A stretch of 64,000 nt of DNA from Azospirillum rugosum (GTDB lineage: Bacteria > Pseudomonadota > Alphaproteobacteria > Azospirillales > Azospirillaceae): the NCBI RefSeq assembly GCF_017876155.1, contig NZ_JAGINP010000006.1:186001-250000 (forward strand), read 5' to 3'. The stretch's first letter is position 1, and the number at the start of each line of letters is the position of its first letter. Shown here piece by piece: positions 1 to 8,883 of this stretch. Below the pieces are notes generated by a model. The model was given only the letters and a program-made list of their open reading frames with translations, searched no databases and was not told where the DNA came from. The position numbers and the translations under genes were made by a program.

Positions 1-19
1 CACTTCCGGCACTGAGCGC

Positions 20-152
20 CAAGGGAGGGGGCGCGTCTTGCCCCCTCCCTAACCCTCCCCCGCTCCGCGGTGGAGGGGATCTCTCCCTCTCCTGCGAAGC
101 GGGGGAGGGAAGGGGCCCGCGGCGCAGCCGTGGGAAGGGTGGGGGCAAACCG
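20..152. repeat. GC-rich intergenic palindromic repeat block
   Basis: This stretch holds back-to-back inverted repeats of the GGGAGGGGG/CCCCCTCCC type. A clear hairpin lies at about 23-50, followed by a second unit built on a GCGAAGCGGGGGAGGG core. The same kind of sequence recurs at 22454-22605 and 30609-30710. No gene is visible here. The first 15 bases read in frame as HFRH and a stop, so they could be the end of a + strand gene outside the window, but this cannot be confirmed. Confidence 0.6.
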
Positions 153-166
153 CAGCGCGGCTCGCC

Positions 167-406
167 CTACCGCCCCCGCGCCCCCATCAGCCGCGCCATC
201 ATGCCCGACAGGCTCGCCGGGTGATGCTTGCGGCCGTCGTCCTCCTCCGGCTTCAGCCGGCCGGTCGCGGCCATGGCGACGAGCAGCGCCGGATGCATCG
301 GCGGGTGATGGCCGTCCGCATCGGTTCCCTGGCGGGTGACGCCGGAGTCGCGGGCCAACGCCTCGTTGATGTGCGCGAAGGCCTCGATGTCCTTGATGTG
401 CAGCAT
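167..406 (-). CDS. small hypothetical protein
   Basis: I do not recognise this 79-residue protein. It begins MLHIKDIEAFAHINEALARD, has a His/Pro-rich middle (HHPPMHPALL) and a charged linker, and ends in a basic MMARLMGARGR tail. There is no signal peptide or membrane segment. A GGCGGA stretch precedes the ATG as a weak ribosome binding site. It lies 81 bp downstream of the MFS transporter gene on the same strand and could share its transcript. It is preferred over the overlapping + strand frames because the composition looks like a real soluble protein rather than Arg/Pro/Ala-rich shadow sequence. Confidence 0.45.
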   Translation of the reverse strand: MLHIKDIEAFAHINEALARDSGVTRQGTDADGHHPPMHPALLVAMAATGRLKPEEDDGRKHHPASLSGMMARLMGARGR

Positions 407-487
407 ATTCGTTCCGCCCTCCGGGCCGAGACTATTGTGCGTCGCAGCAAAAAGGAAGGTAGCAGCTTGGGCCGGCCGAATCTGTGA

Positions 488-1798
488 TCAGGGTGCGGCA
501 GACTGTCGCGCCGCGGGGCTTGGTGTCGGGGCCGGCTCCCGCACCGTCAGCATAAGCCCAAAACCGACCACGAAGAAAGCCACAACGCTCGCCATGCCGG
601 CGCGCTGGCTCTCGAAGGCCTGGGTGGCCAGCCCGAAGGCCAGCGGGCCGAGGAAGCCCACCATGCGTCCGGTTAGGCTGTAGAGCCCGAACATCTCCCC
701 CGCCATGCCCTGCGGTGCCAGCCGCGCCATCATGGAGCGCCCGGCCGCCTGCGCCGGCCCGAAGAAGGCGCCGAGCCCCAGCGCCAGGATCCAGAACCAC
801 AGCTTGTCGGTGGCCAGCAGAAGCGGCACGCCGAAGGTGATCAGGCCCAACAGGCTGATCAGGATGGTCGGTTTGGCCCCGGCCCGGTCGTCGACCCAGG
901 CGAAGGCGATGGCGCCGATGCCGGCGACGACGTTGAGCGCGATCGCGAACATCACGATCTCCTCGAACGTCATGCCGAAGGCGTGGGCGGCGAAGATGCC
1001 GCCGAAGGCGGTGATGGTGTTGATGGCGTCGCGGTAGAAGGCGCTGGCGACCAGGAAGCGGACGACGTTCTTGTACTTGCGCGTCTCCGCCAGGGTCCGG
1101 CGCAGCATCGCCACGCCCTCCCGCGCGGCCTGCCCGATGCCGAGGCCGGTTGGCGGTGCGTCCGGCACCCACAGGAAGAAGGGCAGGGCGAACAGCCCGT
1201 ACCACGCGGCGGCCAGCAGGGCCGTGGCGCGCACCGGTGCCTGCTCCGCCGTGCCGAGCAGCCCGAACAGCGGGGCCGGCGACTTGACGAAGACGAACAG
1301 TGCGATGACGAGGCAGACCAAGCCGCCGAAATAGCCGACGCCCCAGCCCCAACCGGACAGGCGCCCCAGCATGGACGGCGGGGCCAGCCCGGTCAGGCTG
1401 GCGTTGTAGAAGACGTTCGCCAGCTCGAAGGCGACCGTGCCGAGGACCACGCAGACCAGGGCGAACAGCGCGTAGGACGGGTCCGGCTTCACCCACCAGA
1501 GCGCGGCGCAGAACAGCACCGTCGTGACGGTGAACAGCGCCATCCAGGGCTTGCGCCGCCCGGTCCGGTCGGCGATGGCGCCCAGCACCGGGCTGAGCAG
1601 CGCGATCAGCAGGCCGGCGACGGTGAGCGCGGCACTCCACCGCGAGGCCCCGGCCACCTCGTCCCCGACCACCCCGCGGGCAAAATAGACGGAGAAGACG
1701 AAGGTCGTGACGATGGTGTTGTAGGACGAGTTGGCCCAGTCGTAGAGACACCAGGACGCGATGGCACGGCGGCTGGGCGCCTCAATGGGATCAGACAT
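488..1798 (-). CDS. MFS transporter, UMF1 (Atg22-like) family
   Basis: This is a 436-residue inner-membrane transporter with about 12 hydrophobic segments. The N-terminus carries YDWANSSY at residues 19-26, the hallmark of the UMF1/Atg22-like branch of the major facilitator superfamily. The usual cytoplasmic loop signature GAIADRTGRRKPWM follows TM2 at about residues 73-86. Members are often annotated as permeases or effluxers of unknown substrate, and the sequence does not reveal a substrate here. The tail after the last helix is Pro/Ala-rich. There is no good Shine-Dalgarno sequence before the ATG. The family call is firm; substrate and direction are unknown. Confidence 0.85.
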   Translation of the reverse strand: MSDPIEAPSRRAIASWCLYDWANSSYNTIVTTFVFSVYFARGVVGDEVAGASRWSAALTVAGLLIALLSPVLGAIADRTGRRKPWMALFTVTTVLFCAALWWVKPDPSYALFALVCVVLGTVAFELANVFYNASLTGLAPPSMLGRLSGWGWGVGYFGGLVCLVIALFVFVKSPAPLFGLLGTAEQAPVRATALLAAAWYGLFALPFFLWVPDAPPTGLGIGQAAREGVAMLRRTLAETRKYKNVVRFLVASAFYRDAINTITAFGGIFAAHAFGMTFEEIVMFAIALNVVAGIGAIAFAWVDDRAGAKPTILISLLGLITFGVPLLLATDKLWFWILALGLGAFFGPAQAAGRSMMARLAPQGMAGEMFGLYSLTGRMVGFLGPLAFGLATQAFESQRAGMASVVAFFVVGFGLMLTVREPAPTPSPAARQSAAP

Positions 1799-1810
1799 GG
1801 AGGACCGTCG

Positions 1811-2014
1811 TTACTGGCGGCACAAGCGTGCCGCAACCAGAGCGTTAATGGCGGACTGTTGATCGTCAAGCTTGGCGTCGATGCGGAGGAGCATGTGAAG
1901 CGCTCGGGACAGCGTTTCCGCAATCTCCCGGTCGCCTTCGACAAGCTGGGCGAGGTCGCGCTTCATTTGGGCGATGTCGCTTTCAAAGCGGTCGGATGTC
2001 TTGGCAATGGACAT
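1811..2014 (-). CDS. small coiled-coil hypothetical protein
   Basis: A short acidic helical protein starting MSIAKTSDRFESDIAQMKRD, with heptad-like spacing of hydrophobics suggesting a coiled coil of about 55 residues. The ATG at 2014 is preferred because GAGGGG sits 7 bases upstream. A GTG at 2029 is also in frame and would overlap the stop of the TPR-methyltransferase gene by 4 bases (GTGA). It immediately follows that gene and precedes the MFS gene by 12 bp, so the three are probably co-transcribed. No function is recognisable. Confidence 0.6.
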   Translation of the reverse strand: MSIAKTSDRFESDIAQMKRDLAQLVEGDREIAETLSRALHMLLRIDAKLDDQQSAINALVAARLCRQ

Positions 2015-2025
2015 GAGCCAACCCC

Positions 2026-3660
2026 TCACCCGCCAATCCCGAAGGCGATCTGGTTGTTGTCGTAGCGCGCGACGACGGTCAGACGGTCGCCGGGGCGGAC
2101 CCGGATCGGGGTTTCCAGGAAGGTCATGGCCTGCTTCCAGTGGTTCGTCCGGGCGCGGCTCTCCGACCGGTAGGTGACCTCCTCGTCCATGAACAGGTCG
2201 AACCAGAAGGCCACGCCGTGGCAGGTGCCCTCCCGGGTGATCTCCACCGTGATCTCGCGCTCGCCTTCCTCCGGCATGTTGCGGGTGAAGTCGAACTCCA
2301 GCGCGGTGAAGCCGGCGGACAGCGGCGTGTGGGCGTCGGCGGCGAGGTCGATCTGCTGGTAGCCCGGCGAGCGGAAGACGTCGAAGGTCGACATGTCGAA
2401 GCCGTCGATGGTCTTCACCGGGTTGATGCGGGCGAGATCCGGCGTTTCCACCAGCATGGCGTAGACGGTGGAGGCGCGCGGGATGATGGCGCCGCCGGGC
2501 TTCACCAGATGGGTGCGCGCGTGCTGGAGCACCGACAGCATGCGCGGCGCCAGCATGCCGATGTTGATCAGCTCCGACACGAAGACGTCGGCCTTCTCCG
2601 GCAGGTCGCCGCCGGCCCCGACGCTCAGCTGGGTGGACAGCTTCGGCACCACGCTGACGCGGTCGCCATAGCCGTTGTGCGCCACGGTTTCCTTCGCGAC
2701 GCGGGCGAGGATCGGGTTGACCTCGCAGGTCACGACCCGCTTCGCGCCGGCGCGCGCCGCCATCATGGCGACGATGCCGGACCCCGTGCCGATCTCCAGC
2801 ACCAGGGAGTCCGGCGTGACGGCGCGCTTCAGCGCCGCGTCATAGGCCTCGTTGCGCTCAAAATCGTTGATCATCGGCAGGTGCCAGCCGGGCACCGCGT
2901 TGGAATAGATCAGGCGCCGCGTGAACTGCACCAGCGGATGGTCGGGGGCGATGGCGCGGGCGGCCTCGATGGCCTCCACCGCCTCGTTGGCGCGGTCGAG
3001 GCTTTGCAGCGTGTGGGCGAGCCCGACATGGGCGGGGACGAAGCGGGGGGCGGCCTCGATCACCTTGCGGAAGGAAGCCGCGGCCTCCTCCAGCTCCCCG
3101 CGGGTGCTCAGCGCCTCGGCGAGGTTGTAGCGCGCCTCCAGATAGTCCGGGGCGAGGTCCAGCGCGCAGCGGAAATGGGTCTGCGCCTCGTCCAGCCGGC
3201 CAAGTTCCCGCAGGGTCGTGCCGAGGAAGTTGTGCATCTCCGGCGCGTCGGAGCGCAGCGCCAGCGCCGTGCGGAAGGCGGTCTCCGCCTCCTCAAGCCG
3301 AGCCAGCGACTTCAGCGCGTTGCCCAGGTTGCCGTGCAGCTCCGGCAGGCGGTCGTTCAGCACGATGCCGGCGCGGAAGGACTCCTCCGCCTCCGCGGCG
3401 CGGCCGAGCTGGAAGAGCAGGCTGCCGCGGCTGTTGTGGAAGGACGGGTCGTTGCCCTGCTCCGCGATCGCCTGGCCGAGCAGCTCCAGCGCGGCGTCGG
3501 GATGGCCGGTGTGGGCGGCGACGAGGCCCAGCAGGTGCAGCGCCTGCGCGTTGTGCGGGTCGGTCGCCAGCAGCGCCCGGCACGCCGCCTCCGCCCCGCC
3601 CAAATCGTTCGCCCGGAACAGGCGGATGGCGTCGAGGAGGGTTGGGGTGCTGTCGGTCAT
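2026..3660 (-). CDS. TPR-repeat protein fused to PRMT-like methyltransferase
   Basis: A 544-residue, two-part protein. Residues 1 to about 245 form tandem tetratricopeptide repeats of 34 residues with the usual G-x-x-Y/F-A pattern. The remainder resembles class I protein arginine methyltransferases: a pre-core YSNAVPGWHLPMINDFERN at about 252-270, the SAM-binding motif VLEIGTGSG at 287-295, a following acidic strand (VVTCEVNP), and a VSELINIGML loop that matches the PRMT double-E/substrate loop position. The C-terminal beta-barrel-like half is also present. The likely role is S-adenosylmethionine-dependent methylation of a protein, with the TPR part recruiting the substrate. No substrate can be named. 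It is followed on the strand by a small coiled-coil gene with near-overlap. Confidence 0.75.
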   Translation of the reverse strand: MTDSTPTLLDAIRLFRANDLGGAEAACRALLATDPHNAQALHLLGLVAAHTGHPDAALELLGQAIAEQGNDPSFHNSRGSLLFQLGRAAEAEESFRAGIVLNDRLPELHGNLGNALKSLARLEEAETAFRTALALRSDAPEMHNFLGTTLRELGRLDEAQTHFRCALDLAPDYLEARYNLAEALSTRGELEEAAASFRKVIEAAPRFVPAHVGLAHTLQSLDRANEAVEAIEAARAIAPDHPLVQFTRRLIYSNAVPGWHLPMINDFERNEAYDAALKRAVTPDSLVLEIGTGSGIVAMMAARAGAKRVVTCEVNPILARVAKETVAHNGYGDRVSVVPKLSTQLSVGAGGDLPEKADVFVSELINIGMLAPRMLSVLQHARTHLVKPGGAIIPRASTVYAMLVETPDLARINPVKTIDGFDMSTFDVFRSPGYQQIDLAADAHTPLSAGFTALEFDFTRNMPEEGEREITVEITREGTCHGVAFWFDLFMDEEVTYRSESRARTNHWKQAMTFLETPIRVRPGDRLTVVARYDNNQIAFGIGG

Positions 3661-3734
3661 CGCGGCGGCTCCGGCTGGGCAAAAAGGCGCAAAACTGCGC
3701 GCACCATAGCCGGAAAGTGCTGTGAACGCATGGA

Positions 3735-3767
3735 AAACCCTCTCCCAGCGACGCTGGGAGAGGGTTT
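3735..3767 (-). terminator. perfect inverted repeat, likely terminator of NAD-GDH gene
   Basis: A perfect palindrome with AAACCCTCTCCCAGC and its complement around a short loop sits just after the stop of the NAD-GDH gene and ahead of the TPR-methyltransferase gene on the same strand. The arms end in A/T runs as expected for a rho-independent terminator. It resembles the shorter units of the GC-rich intergenic repeats in this window. Confidence 0.65.
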
Positions 3768-3777
3768 GTGGCGTCCC

Positions 3778-6700
3778 TTATCCCGCGGTCAACCCTCGCA
3801 GCTGCCGGTTCGCCACGGCCAGCATGGCGAGGTCGACGTTGGGCTGGGTGCGCAGTTCGGACAGAAGCTGCTCGACCCGCTCCACCACCGGGCGGTGCTG
3901 GGCGATCCAGCCGTCCACCGGGGCTTCGGCCGGCAGGTGGTCGGCCGTCTCCAGCACGCGGACGGTCAGCGCGGTCTGGTGGGCGAAGAGGTCGTCCACC
4001 AAGGCGGCGACCGCCTGCTTCTGCCAGTGGTTGTCCACCTTTGCCGACGCCGCCTTGTCGCGCAGCCACTCCAGCCCGAACCGGCGGCCCAGGATGAAGT
4101 AGACCGCGGCCACGGCCGACACGTCGCGCTTGGTGCGCCGCGCGATGCGGACGAGGTCGGGCGCCGCCGCTAGGACCGGCAGCGCGGCCATACGGTGGGC
4201 CAGCTCGGCCGGCACGCCCTGATCCGCGTAGGATGCCACGCGCGCCGACAGGCGGGCCGCCTCCTCCGCGTCCAGGAAGGCGTCGAGCCCGCCCAGCAGG
4301 GCCTCGATGCCCGGCCGGTAGGCCTCCGTCTCCGCCGCGATGTCCAGCGGCTGCGCGCAGCTGGTCAGGAACCAGGCGACCGCCCGCTCCATCAGCTGCA
4401 CCGTCTCTAGGATCAGGCTGGTCTGCAACGCCGCCGGGACGACGTTGTCCAGGTCCTCGATCCCGGTCCACAGGGACCGCAGGCCGAAGCTGTCGCGCAC
4501 GATGGCGTAGGCGCGGGCCACGTCGGCCGGCCCCATCCCCGTCTTCTCCATCATCTCCTTGACGAAGGTCGGGCTGGTGCGGTTGACGAGGCTGTTGGTG
4601 ACGCTGGTGGCGATGATCTCGCGCCGCAGCCGGTGGCGGGCGACGGCCTCCGCGTGGGTCTTGCGCAGCGGCTTGGGGAAGTAGCGGATCAGGTCGTCGG
4701 CCATGAAGGCGTCGTCCGGCAGGTCGGACGCCAGCAGGTCGTCGTACAGCGTGATCTTGGCGTAGGCCAGCAGCACCGCCAGCTCCGGCCGGGTCAGACC
4801 CTCGCGGTCGGCCAGCCGAACCGACAGCTCCTCCTCGTCCGGCAGGTATTCGATGGCGCGGTTCAGGCGGCCGGTCTTCTCCAGCGCGCGGATGAAGCGG
4901 GCCTGCGCCTCCAGCGCGTCCGGTCCCTGGGCGCGGGCCACGGTCAGCGCCTGGGTCTGGAGGTAGTTGTCGGCCAGCACCAGCCCGGCCACCTCGTCGG
5001 TCATCTCGGCCAGCAGCCGGTCGCGCTGCTTGATCGTCATGTCGCCGCGGGCGACCACGTCGTTCAGCAGGATCTTGATGTTCACCTCGTGGTCGGAGGT
5101 GTCCACGCCGGCCGAGTTGTCGATGGCGTCGGTGTTCAGCCGCACGCCGTGCCGCGCCGCCTCGATGCGGCCGCGCTGGGTGACGCCCAGGTTGGCGCCC
5201 TCGCCGATCACCTTGGCGCGCACGTCGCGGCCGTCGATGCGCAGCGCGTCGTTGGCCTTGTCGCCGGCCTCCGCGTTGCTTTCCTCCGACGCCTTCAGGT
5301 AGGTGCCGATGCCGCCGAACCACAGCAGGTCCACCTCGGCCTTCAGCAGGGTCTGCATCAGCGCCTGCGGGGTGACGTGGTCCTTCTCGATCCCGAAGCG
5401 GGCGCGGATCTCCGGCGTCAGCTCCAGCGACTTGGCGGAACGGTCATAGATGCGCCCGCCGGCCGACAGCAGCCCGGCGTCGTAGTCCGCCCAGGACGAC
5501 CGCGGCAGGTCGAACAGGCGCCGGCGCTCCTCCCAGCTCGCGGCCGGGTCCGGATCGGGGTCGAGGAAGATGTGCCGGTGGTCGAAGGCGGCGAGCAGCT
5601 TGATGTGCTTCGACAGCAGCATGCCGTTGCCGAACACGTCGCCGGACATGTCGCCCACGCCCACGACGGTGAAGTCCTGGGTCTGGATGTCGCGCCCAAG
5701 CTCCCGGAAATGGCGCTTCACCGATTCCCAGGCGCCGCGGGCGGTGATGCCCATCTTCTTGTGGTCGTAGCCGGCGGAGCCGCCCGACGCGAAGGCGTCG
5801 CCCAGCCAGAAGCCGTAGTCGATCGACACCGAGTTCGCGATGTCGGAGAAGGTCGCCGTGCCCTTGTCGGCGGCGACGACCAGATAGGGGTCGTTCCCGT
5901 CGTGTCGCACCACCTCGGCCGGCGGCACCACGCCCCCCTCGGCGTCGAGGTTGTCGGTGATGTCCAAGAGGCCGCGCATCAGCGTCTTGTAGCACTCGAT
6001 GCCTTCGGCCAGCGCCGCCTCGCGGCCGGCAGCGGCGGGCGGCGGCCGCTTCACGACGAAGCCGCCCTTGGAGCCCACCGGCACGATGACCGTGTTCTTG
6101 ACCATCTGCGCCTTCATCAGGCCCAGGATCTCGGTGCGGAAATCCTCGCGCCGGTCGGACCAGCGGATGCCGCCGCGGGCGACCTTGCCGCCGCGCAGGT
6201 GCACGCCCTCCATGCGCGGGCTGTAGACGAACACCTCCACCATCGGGCGCGGCAGCGGCAGCTCGTCGATGTGGCGGCTGTCGATCTTGAAGGCGATGTA
6301 GGTCTTCGGCTTGCCGTCCGCCCCGGCCTGGTAGGCGTTGGTGCGCAGCGTGTTGCAGACCAGGTTGAGGAAGCGCCGCAGGATGCGGTCCTCGTCCAGG
6401 TTCTTCACGCCGTCCAGCGCGCGCTCGATCTCCGTCACCAGACCCGGATCGTTCGGCACCTGGCGGGCCGGGTCGAAGCGGGCGTGGAACAGCGCGGTCA
6501 GCTTGCGCGCGATGGCCGGGTATTCGGCCAGCGTGCTTTCCACCACGTCCTGCCCGTAGGCGATGCGCGCTTGGCGCAGGTACTTGGCGTAGGCGCGCAG
6601 CACCGTGACCTCGCGCGCGGTCAGCCCGGCGCGCAGCACCAGCCGGTTGAAGCCGTCATCCTCCATCCGGCCGTCCCAGACGGCGGCGAAGGCCTCCTGG

Positions 6701-8634
6701 AACTTCTCCTTCACCATGGCGCAGTCGATGGGCAGGCCGTTCTGGCTGCGCGCGGTGAAGTCGTGGATCCACACCGGGGCGGCATGGCCGGCGACCGTCA
6801 CCTCGAAGGGCTGCTCGGTGATCACCTTCAGGTCCATGTGCTCCAGCATGGGCAGCACGTCGGACAGCGGGACCGGCCGGCCCTCGTGGTAGATCTTGAC
6901 GTGCAACTCGTGCGCTTCCGCCTCCAGCGGGCGGTAGAGGTTGATGCCGAGCCCGCCCTGCGCGATCGCCTTCTCGATGCGCTCGATGTCGGTGACCGCG
7001 GTCTCGGCGTTGAACTGCTCGCGGTAGCTAGTCGGGAAGGCGTCGGCGTAGCGGCGGATCAGGGCGCCGCCCTCCTCCTCGCCGTGCGCCTCCAGCAGGG
7101 CGTCGCGCAGGTGGTCGTCCCAGCCGCGGGCGGCCTGCACCAGCCGCGCCTCAAGCTCGGTGGCATCCACCGCCGGGACATGCCCCGGCTCCGTCCGGAT
7201 GATGAAGTGCAGGCGGGCCAGCACGCTCTCGGTCAGCTGCGTGGTGAAGCCGGAGCAGGTGCCGTTGTAGGCGCTCTCCAGGATGGTCTGGATGCGCCGG
7301 CGCAGCGTGGTGTCGTAGCGGTCGCGCGGCACATAGACCAAGCAGGAGGCGAAGCGCTCGAACGGATCCTTGCGCACGAACAGCGCCAGGCGCTGGCGTT
7401 CCTGCAGATGCAGGATGCCGATGGCGATGTCGAACAGCTCCTGCGGCTGGATCTGGAACAGCTCGTCGCGCGGGTAGGTCTCCAGGATGTGGAGGAGCGC
7501 CTTGCCGTCGTGACCCTGCGGGTCGAAGCCGGCGAGGCTCATCACCTCGGCGACCTTGCGGCGCAGGTACGGGATCTCGCGCGGGCTGCGGTTGTAGGCA
7601 ACGGAGGTGAACAGGCCGGCGACCAGCCGCTCGCCGACGATCCGGCCGTCGGCGTCGAAGCGCTTGATCAGAACGGCGTCCATCGGCACGGCGCGGTGCA
7701 CCGGCGACGGGCGGTTGCCCTTGGTGACCATCAGGACGCGCGGGTTGCGCAGGAAGTCGCGCACGTCCGGCGGCAGAGTGGCGTAGTTGCGCAGGCCATC
7801 GAAGACGGTGACGGCGTCGTCGCGCAGGATGCCGAGCCCGCTGCCGGGGACCAGACCCAGCGGCTGCTCCCCGCCGTCCCCGGCGTCGCCGAAGCGGTAT
7901 TCGCGGTATCCCAGGAAGGTGAAGTGGTCGTCGTCCGCCCAGCTGAGGAAGGCCTTGGCCTCGTCCACCTCGTCGGCCGGAACGGTGGCGCGGGCGGCGT
8001 CGGCGTCGGCCACGGCCTCGCGCACCTTCTCGCGCATGGCGCGCCAGTCGGCGACGGCGGCGCGCACGTCGGCCAGCACGCGTTCCAGCCCCTCGCGGGC
8101 GCGGGTCAGCGCCTCGCCGTCGGGCACCGCGCCGACCTCCACGTGCATGAAGGATTCCGGTGCCGCGTCGGTCGGCGCCGCCGCGGGCTCGTACAGGTCG
8201 GTCAGCTGGCCGGAGTCGTCGCGCTTCACCCGCACCACCGGGTGGATGACGAGATGGACGGTCAGCCCCTGGCGGTTCAGCTCCGCCGTGACGCTGTCGA
8301 CCAGGAACGGCATGTCGTCGTTGACGATCTCCACCACGGTGCGGTGGGACTGCCAGCCGTGCTCCTCGACGCGCGGGTTGTAGACCCGAACCTTTGCCTT
8401 TCCTTCGGGCGCCTTGCCAGGTTCGCGCTGCTGGCCCCACTGCCACATGGCCAGCGCCGCCCCGTAGAGCTGCTCGGCCGAGGCCTGGATGATGTCGTCG
8501 GGGGGCACGTTGTCGTAGAACTGCCGCACGAACCGTTCCGCCGGCGCCGCGCGGGTGCGGCCCAGCCGCTCGCGCACCTGACGCACGACCTCTTCGGTCA
8601 GCTCGTCCTTGAGCTGTTCGGCCCTGAGAGCCAT
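3778..8634 (-). CDS. gdhB: NAD-specific glutamate dehydrogenase, large (180 kDa) type
   Basis: 1618 residues, the usual length for the large NAD-GDH family of proteobacteria and actinobacteria. It catalyses oxidative deamination of glutamate to 2-oxoglutarate plus ammonia in the cytosol and serves glutamate or arginine catabolism. The long N-terminal half carries the family's ACT-like regulatory region. The catalytic core is recognisable by GGIRWSDRREDFRTEILGL and by PVGSKGGFVVKRPP around residues 850-860, which contains the substrate-binding lysine, and by VVGVGDMSGDVFGNGML in the NAD domain. The C-terminal helical domain is complete. The gene stands alone, with a palindromic terminator downstream and a 249-bp divergent gap upstream. 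A large antisense open frame on the + strand is a codon-composition shadow. Confidence 0.95.
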   Translation of the reverse strand: MALRAEQLKDELTEEVVRQVRERLGRTRAAPAERFVRQFYDNVPPDDIIQASAEQLYGAALAMWQWGQQREPGKAPEGKAKVRVYNPRVEEHGWQSHRTVVEIVNDDMPFLVDSVTAELNRQGLTVHLVIHPVVRVKRDDSGQLTDLYEPAAAPTDAAPESFMHVEVGAVPDGEALTRAREGLERVLADVRAAVADWRAMREKVREAVADADAARATVPADEVDEAKAFLSWADDDHFTFLGYREYRFGDAGDGGEQPLGLVPGSGLGILRDDAVTVFDGLRNYATLPPDVRDFLRNPRVLMVTKGNRPSPVHRAVPMDAVLIKRFDADGRIVGERLVAGLFTSVAYNRSPREIPYLRRKVAEVMSLAGFDPQGHDGKALLHILETYPRDELFQIQPQELFDIAIGILHLQERQRLALFVRKDPFERFASCLVYVPRDRYDTTLRRRIQTILESAYNGTCSGFTTQLTESVLARLHFIIRTEPGHVPAVDATELEARLVQAARGWDDHLRDALLEAHGEEEGGALIRRYADAFPTSYREQFNAETAVTDIERIEKAIAQGGLGINLYRPLEAEAHELHVKIYHEGRPVPLSDVLPMLEHMDLKVITEQPFEVTVAGHAAPVWIHDFTARSQNGLPIDCAMVKEKFQEAFAAVWDGRMEDDGFNRLVLRAGLTAREVTVLRAYAKYLRQARIAYGQDVVESTLAEYPAIARKLTALFHARFDPARQVPNDPGLVTEIERALDGVKNLDEDRILRRFLNLVCNTLRTNAYQAGADGKPKTYIAFKIDSRHIDELPLPRPMVEVFVYSPRMEGVHLRGGKVARGGIRWSDRREDFRTEILGLMKAQMVKNTVIVPVGSKGGFVVKRPPPAAAGREAALAEGIECYKTLMRGLLDITDNLDAEGGVVPPAEVVRHDGNDPYLVVAADKGTATFSDIANSVSIDYGFWLGDAFASGGSAGYDHKKMGITARGAWESVKRHFRELGRDIQTQDFTVVGVGDMSGDVFGNGMLLSKHIKLLAAFDHRHIFLDPDPDPAASWEERRRLFDLPRSSWADYDAGLLSAGGRIYDRSAKSLELTPEIRARFGIEKDHVTPQALMQTLLKAEVDLLWFGGIGTYLKASEESNAEAGDKANDALRIDGRDVRAKVIGEGANLGVTQRGRIEAARHGVRLNTDAIDNSAGVDTSDHEVNIKILLNDVVARGDMTIKQRDRLLAEMTDEVAGLVLADNYLQTQALTVARAQGPDALEAQARFIRALEKTGRLNRAIEYLPDEEELSVRLADREGLTRPELAVLLAYAKITLYDDLLASDLPDDAFMADDLIRYFPKPLRKTHAEAVARHRLRREIIATSVTNSLVNRTSPTFVKEMMEKTGMGPADVARAYAIVRDSFGLRSLWTGIEDLDNVVPAALQTSLILETVQLMERAVAWFLTSCAQPLDIAAETEAYRPGIEALLGGLDAFLDAEEAARLSARVASYADQGVPAELAHRMAALPVLAAAPDLVRIARRTKRDVSAVAAVYFILGRRFGLEWLRDKAASAKVDNHWQKQAVAALVDDLFAHQTALTVRVLETADHLPAEAPVDGWIAQHRPVVERVEQLLSELRTQPNVDLAMLAVANRQLRGLTAG

Positions 8635-8883
8635 CGCTCGATCCCTTCCCTGTGGTCGCCCCGGTTTTGTTCGGGCGGTTTTGCTCGGTCACGCTTTGCT
8701 CGGTCACATGGGGGGAGCGTAGCGGATCTGCCGATCCTGGCAACAGGCCGTGGGGCGTGATCGGAAGAGTTCCGGCCTATAACCTACGGACAGGTTGTGG
8801 GGCCGGACGTCTATGGCCGACTGTTGCATATCGGATTGACTTTCGTCGAGCGGCGCCGCCGCTTCGGGGCGGGAGGGCACGGA
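8635..8883. promoter_or_regulatory. divergent intergenic region with short direct repeats
   Basis: The gap separates the divergent NAD-GDH and hybrid kinase genes. TTTGCTCGGTCAC occurs twice in tandem with 15-base period (8680-8692 and 8695-8707), and a degraded third copy (TTTTGTTCGGG) lies just before. These repeats are 45-75 bp upstream of the GDH start and could be an operator. No confident -35/-10 pair was seen. Confidence 0.3.

Noticed and set aside
3293..5323. 676-residue minus-strand frame across the GDH and TPR-methyltransferase genes
   Set aside because: Out of frame with both, Arg/Gly/Pro-rich, and crosses a perfect terminator palindrome.
4633..8760. 1375-residue open frame antisense to the NAD-GDH gene
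   Set aside because: It is a mirror frame of a high-GC gene, rich in Val/Gly/Arg/His/Gln with no domain; the opposite strand encodes a full, well-conserved enzyme.
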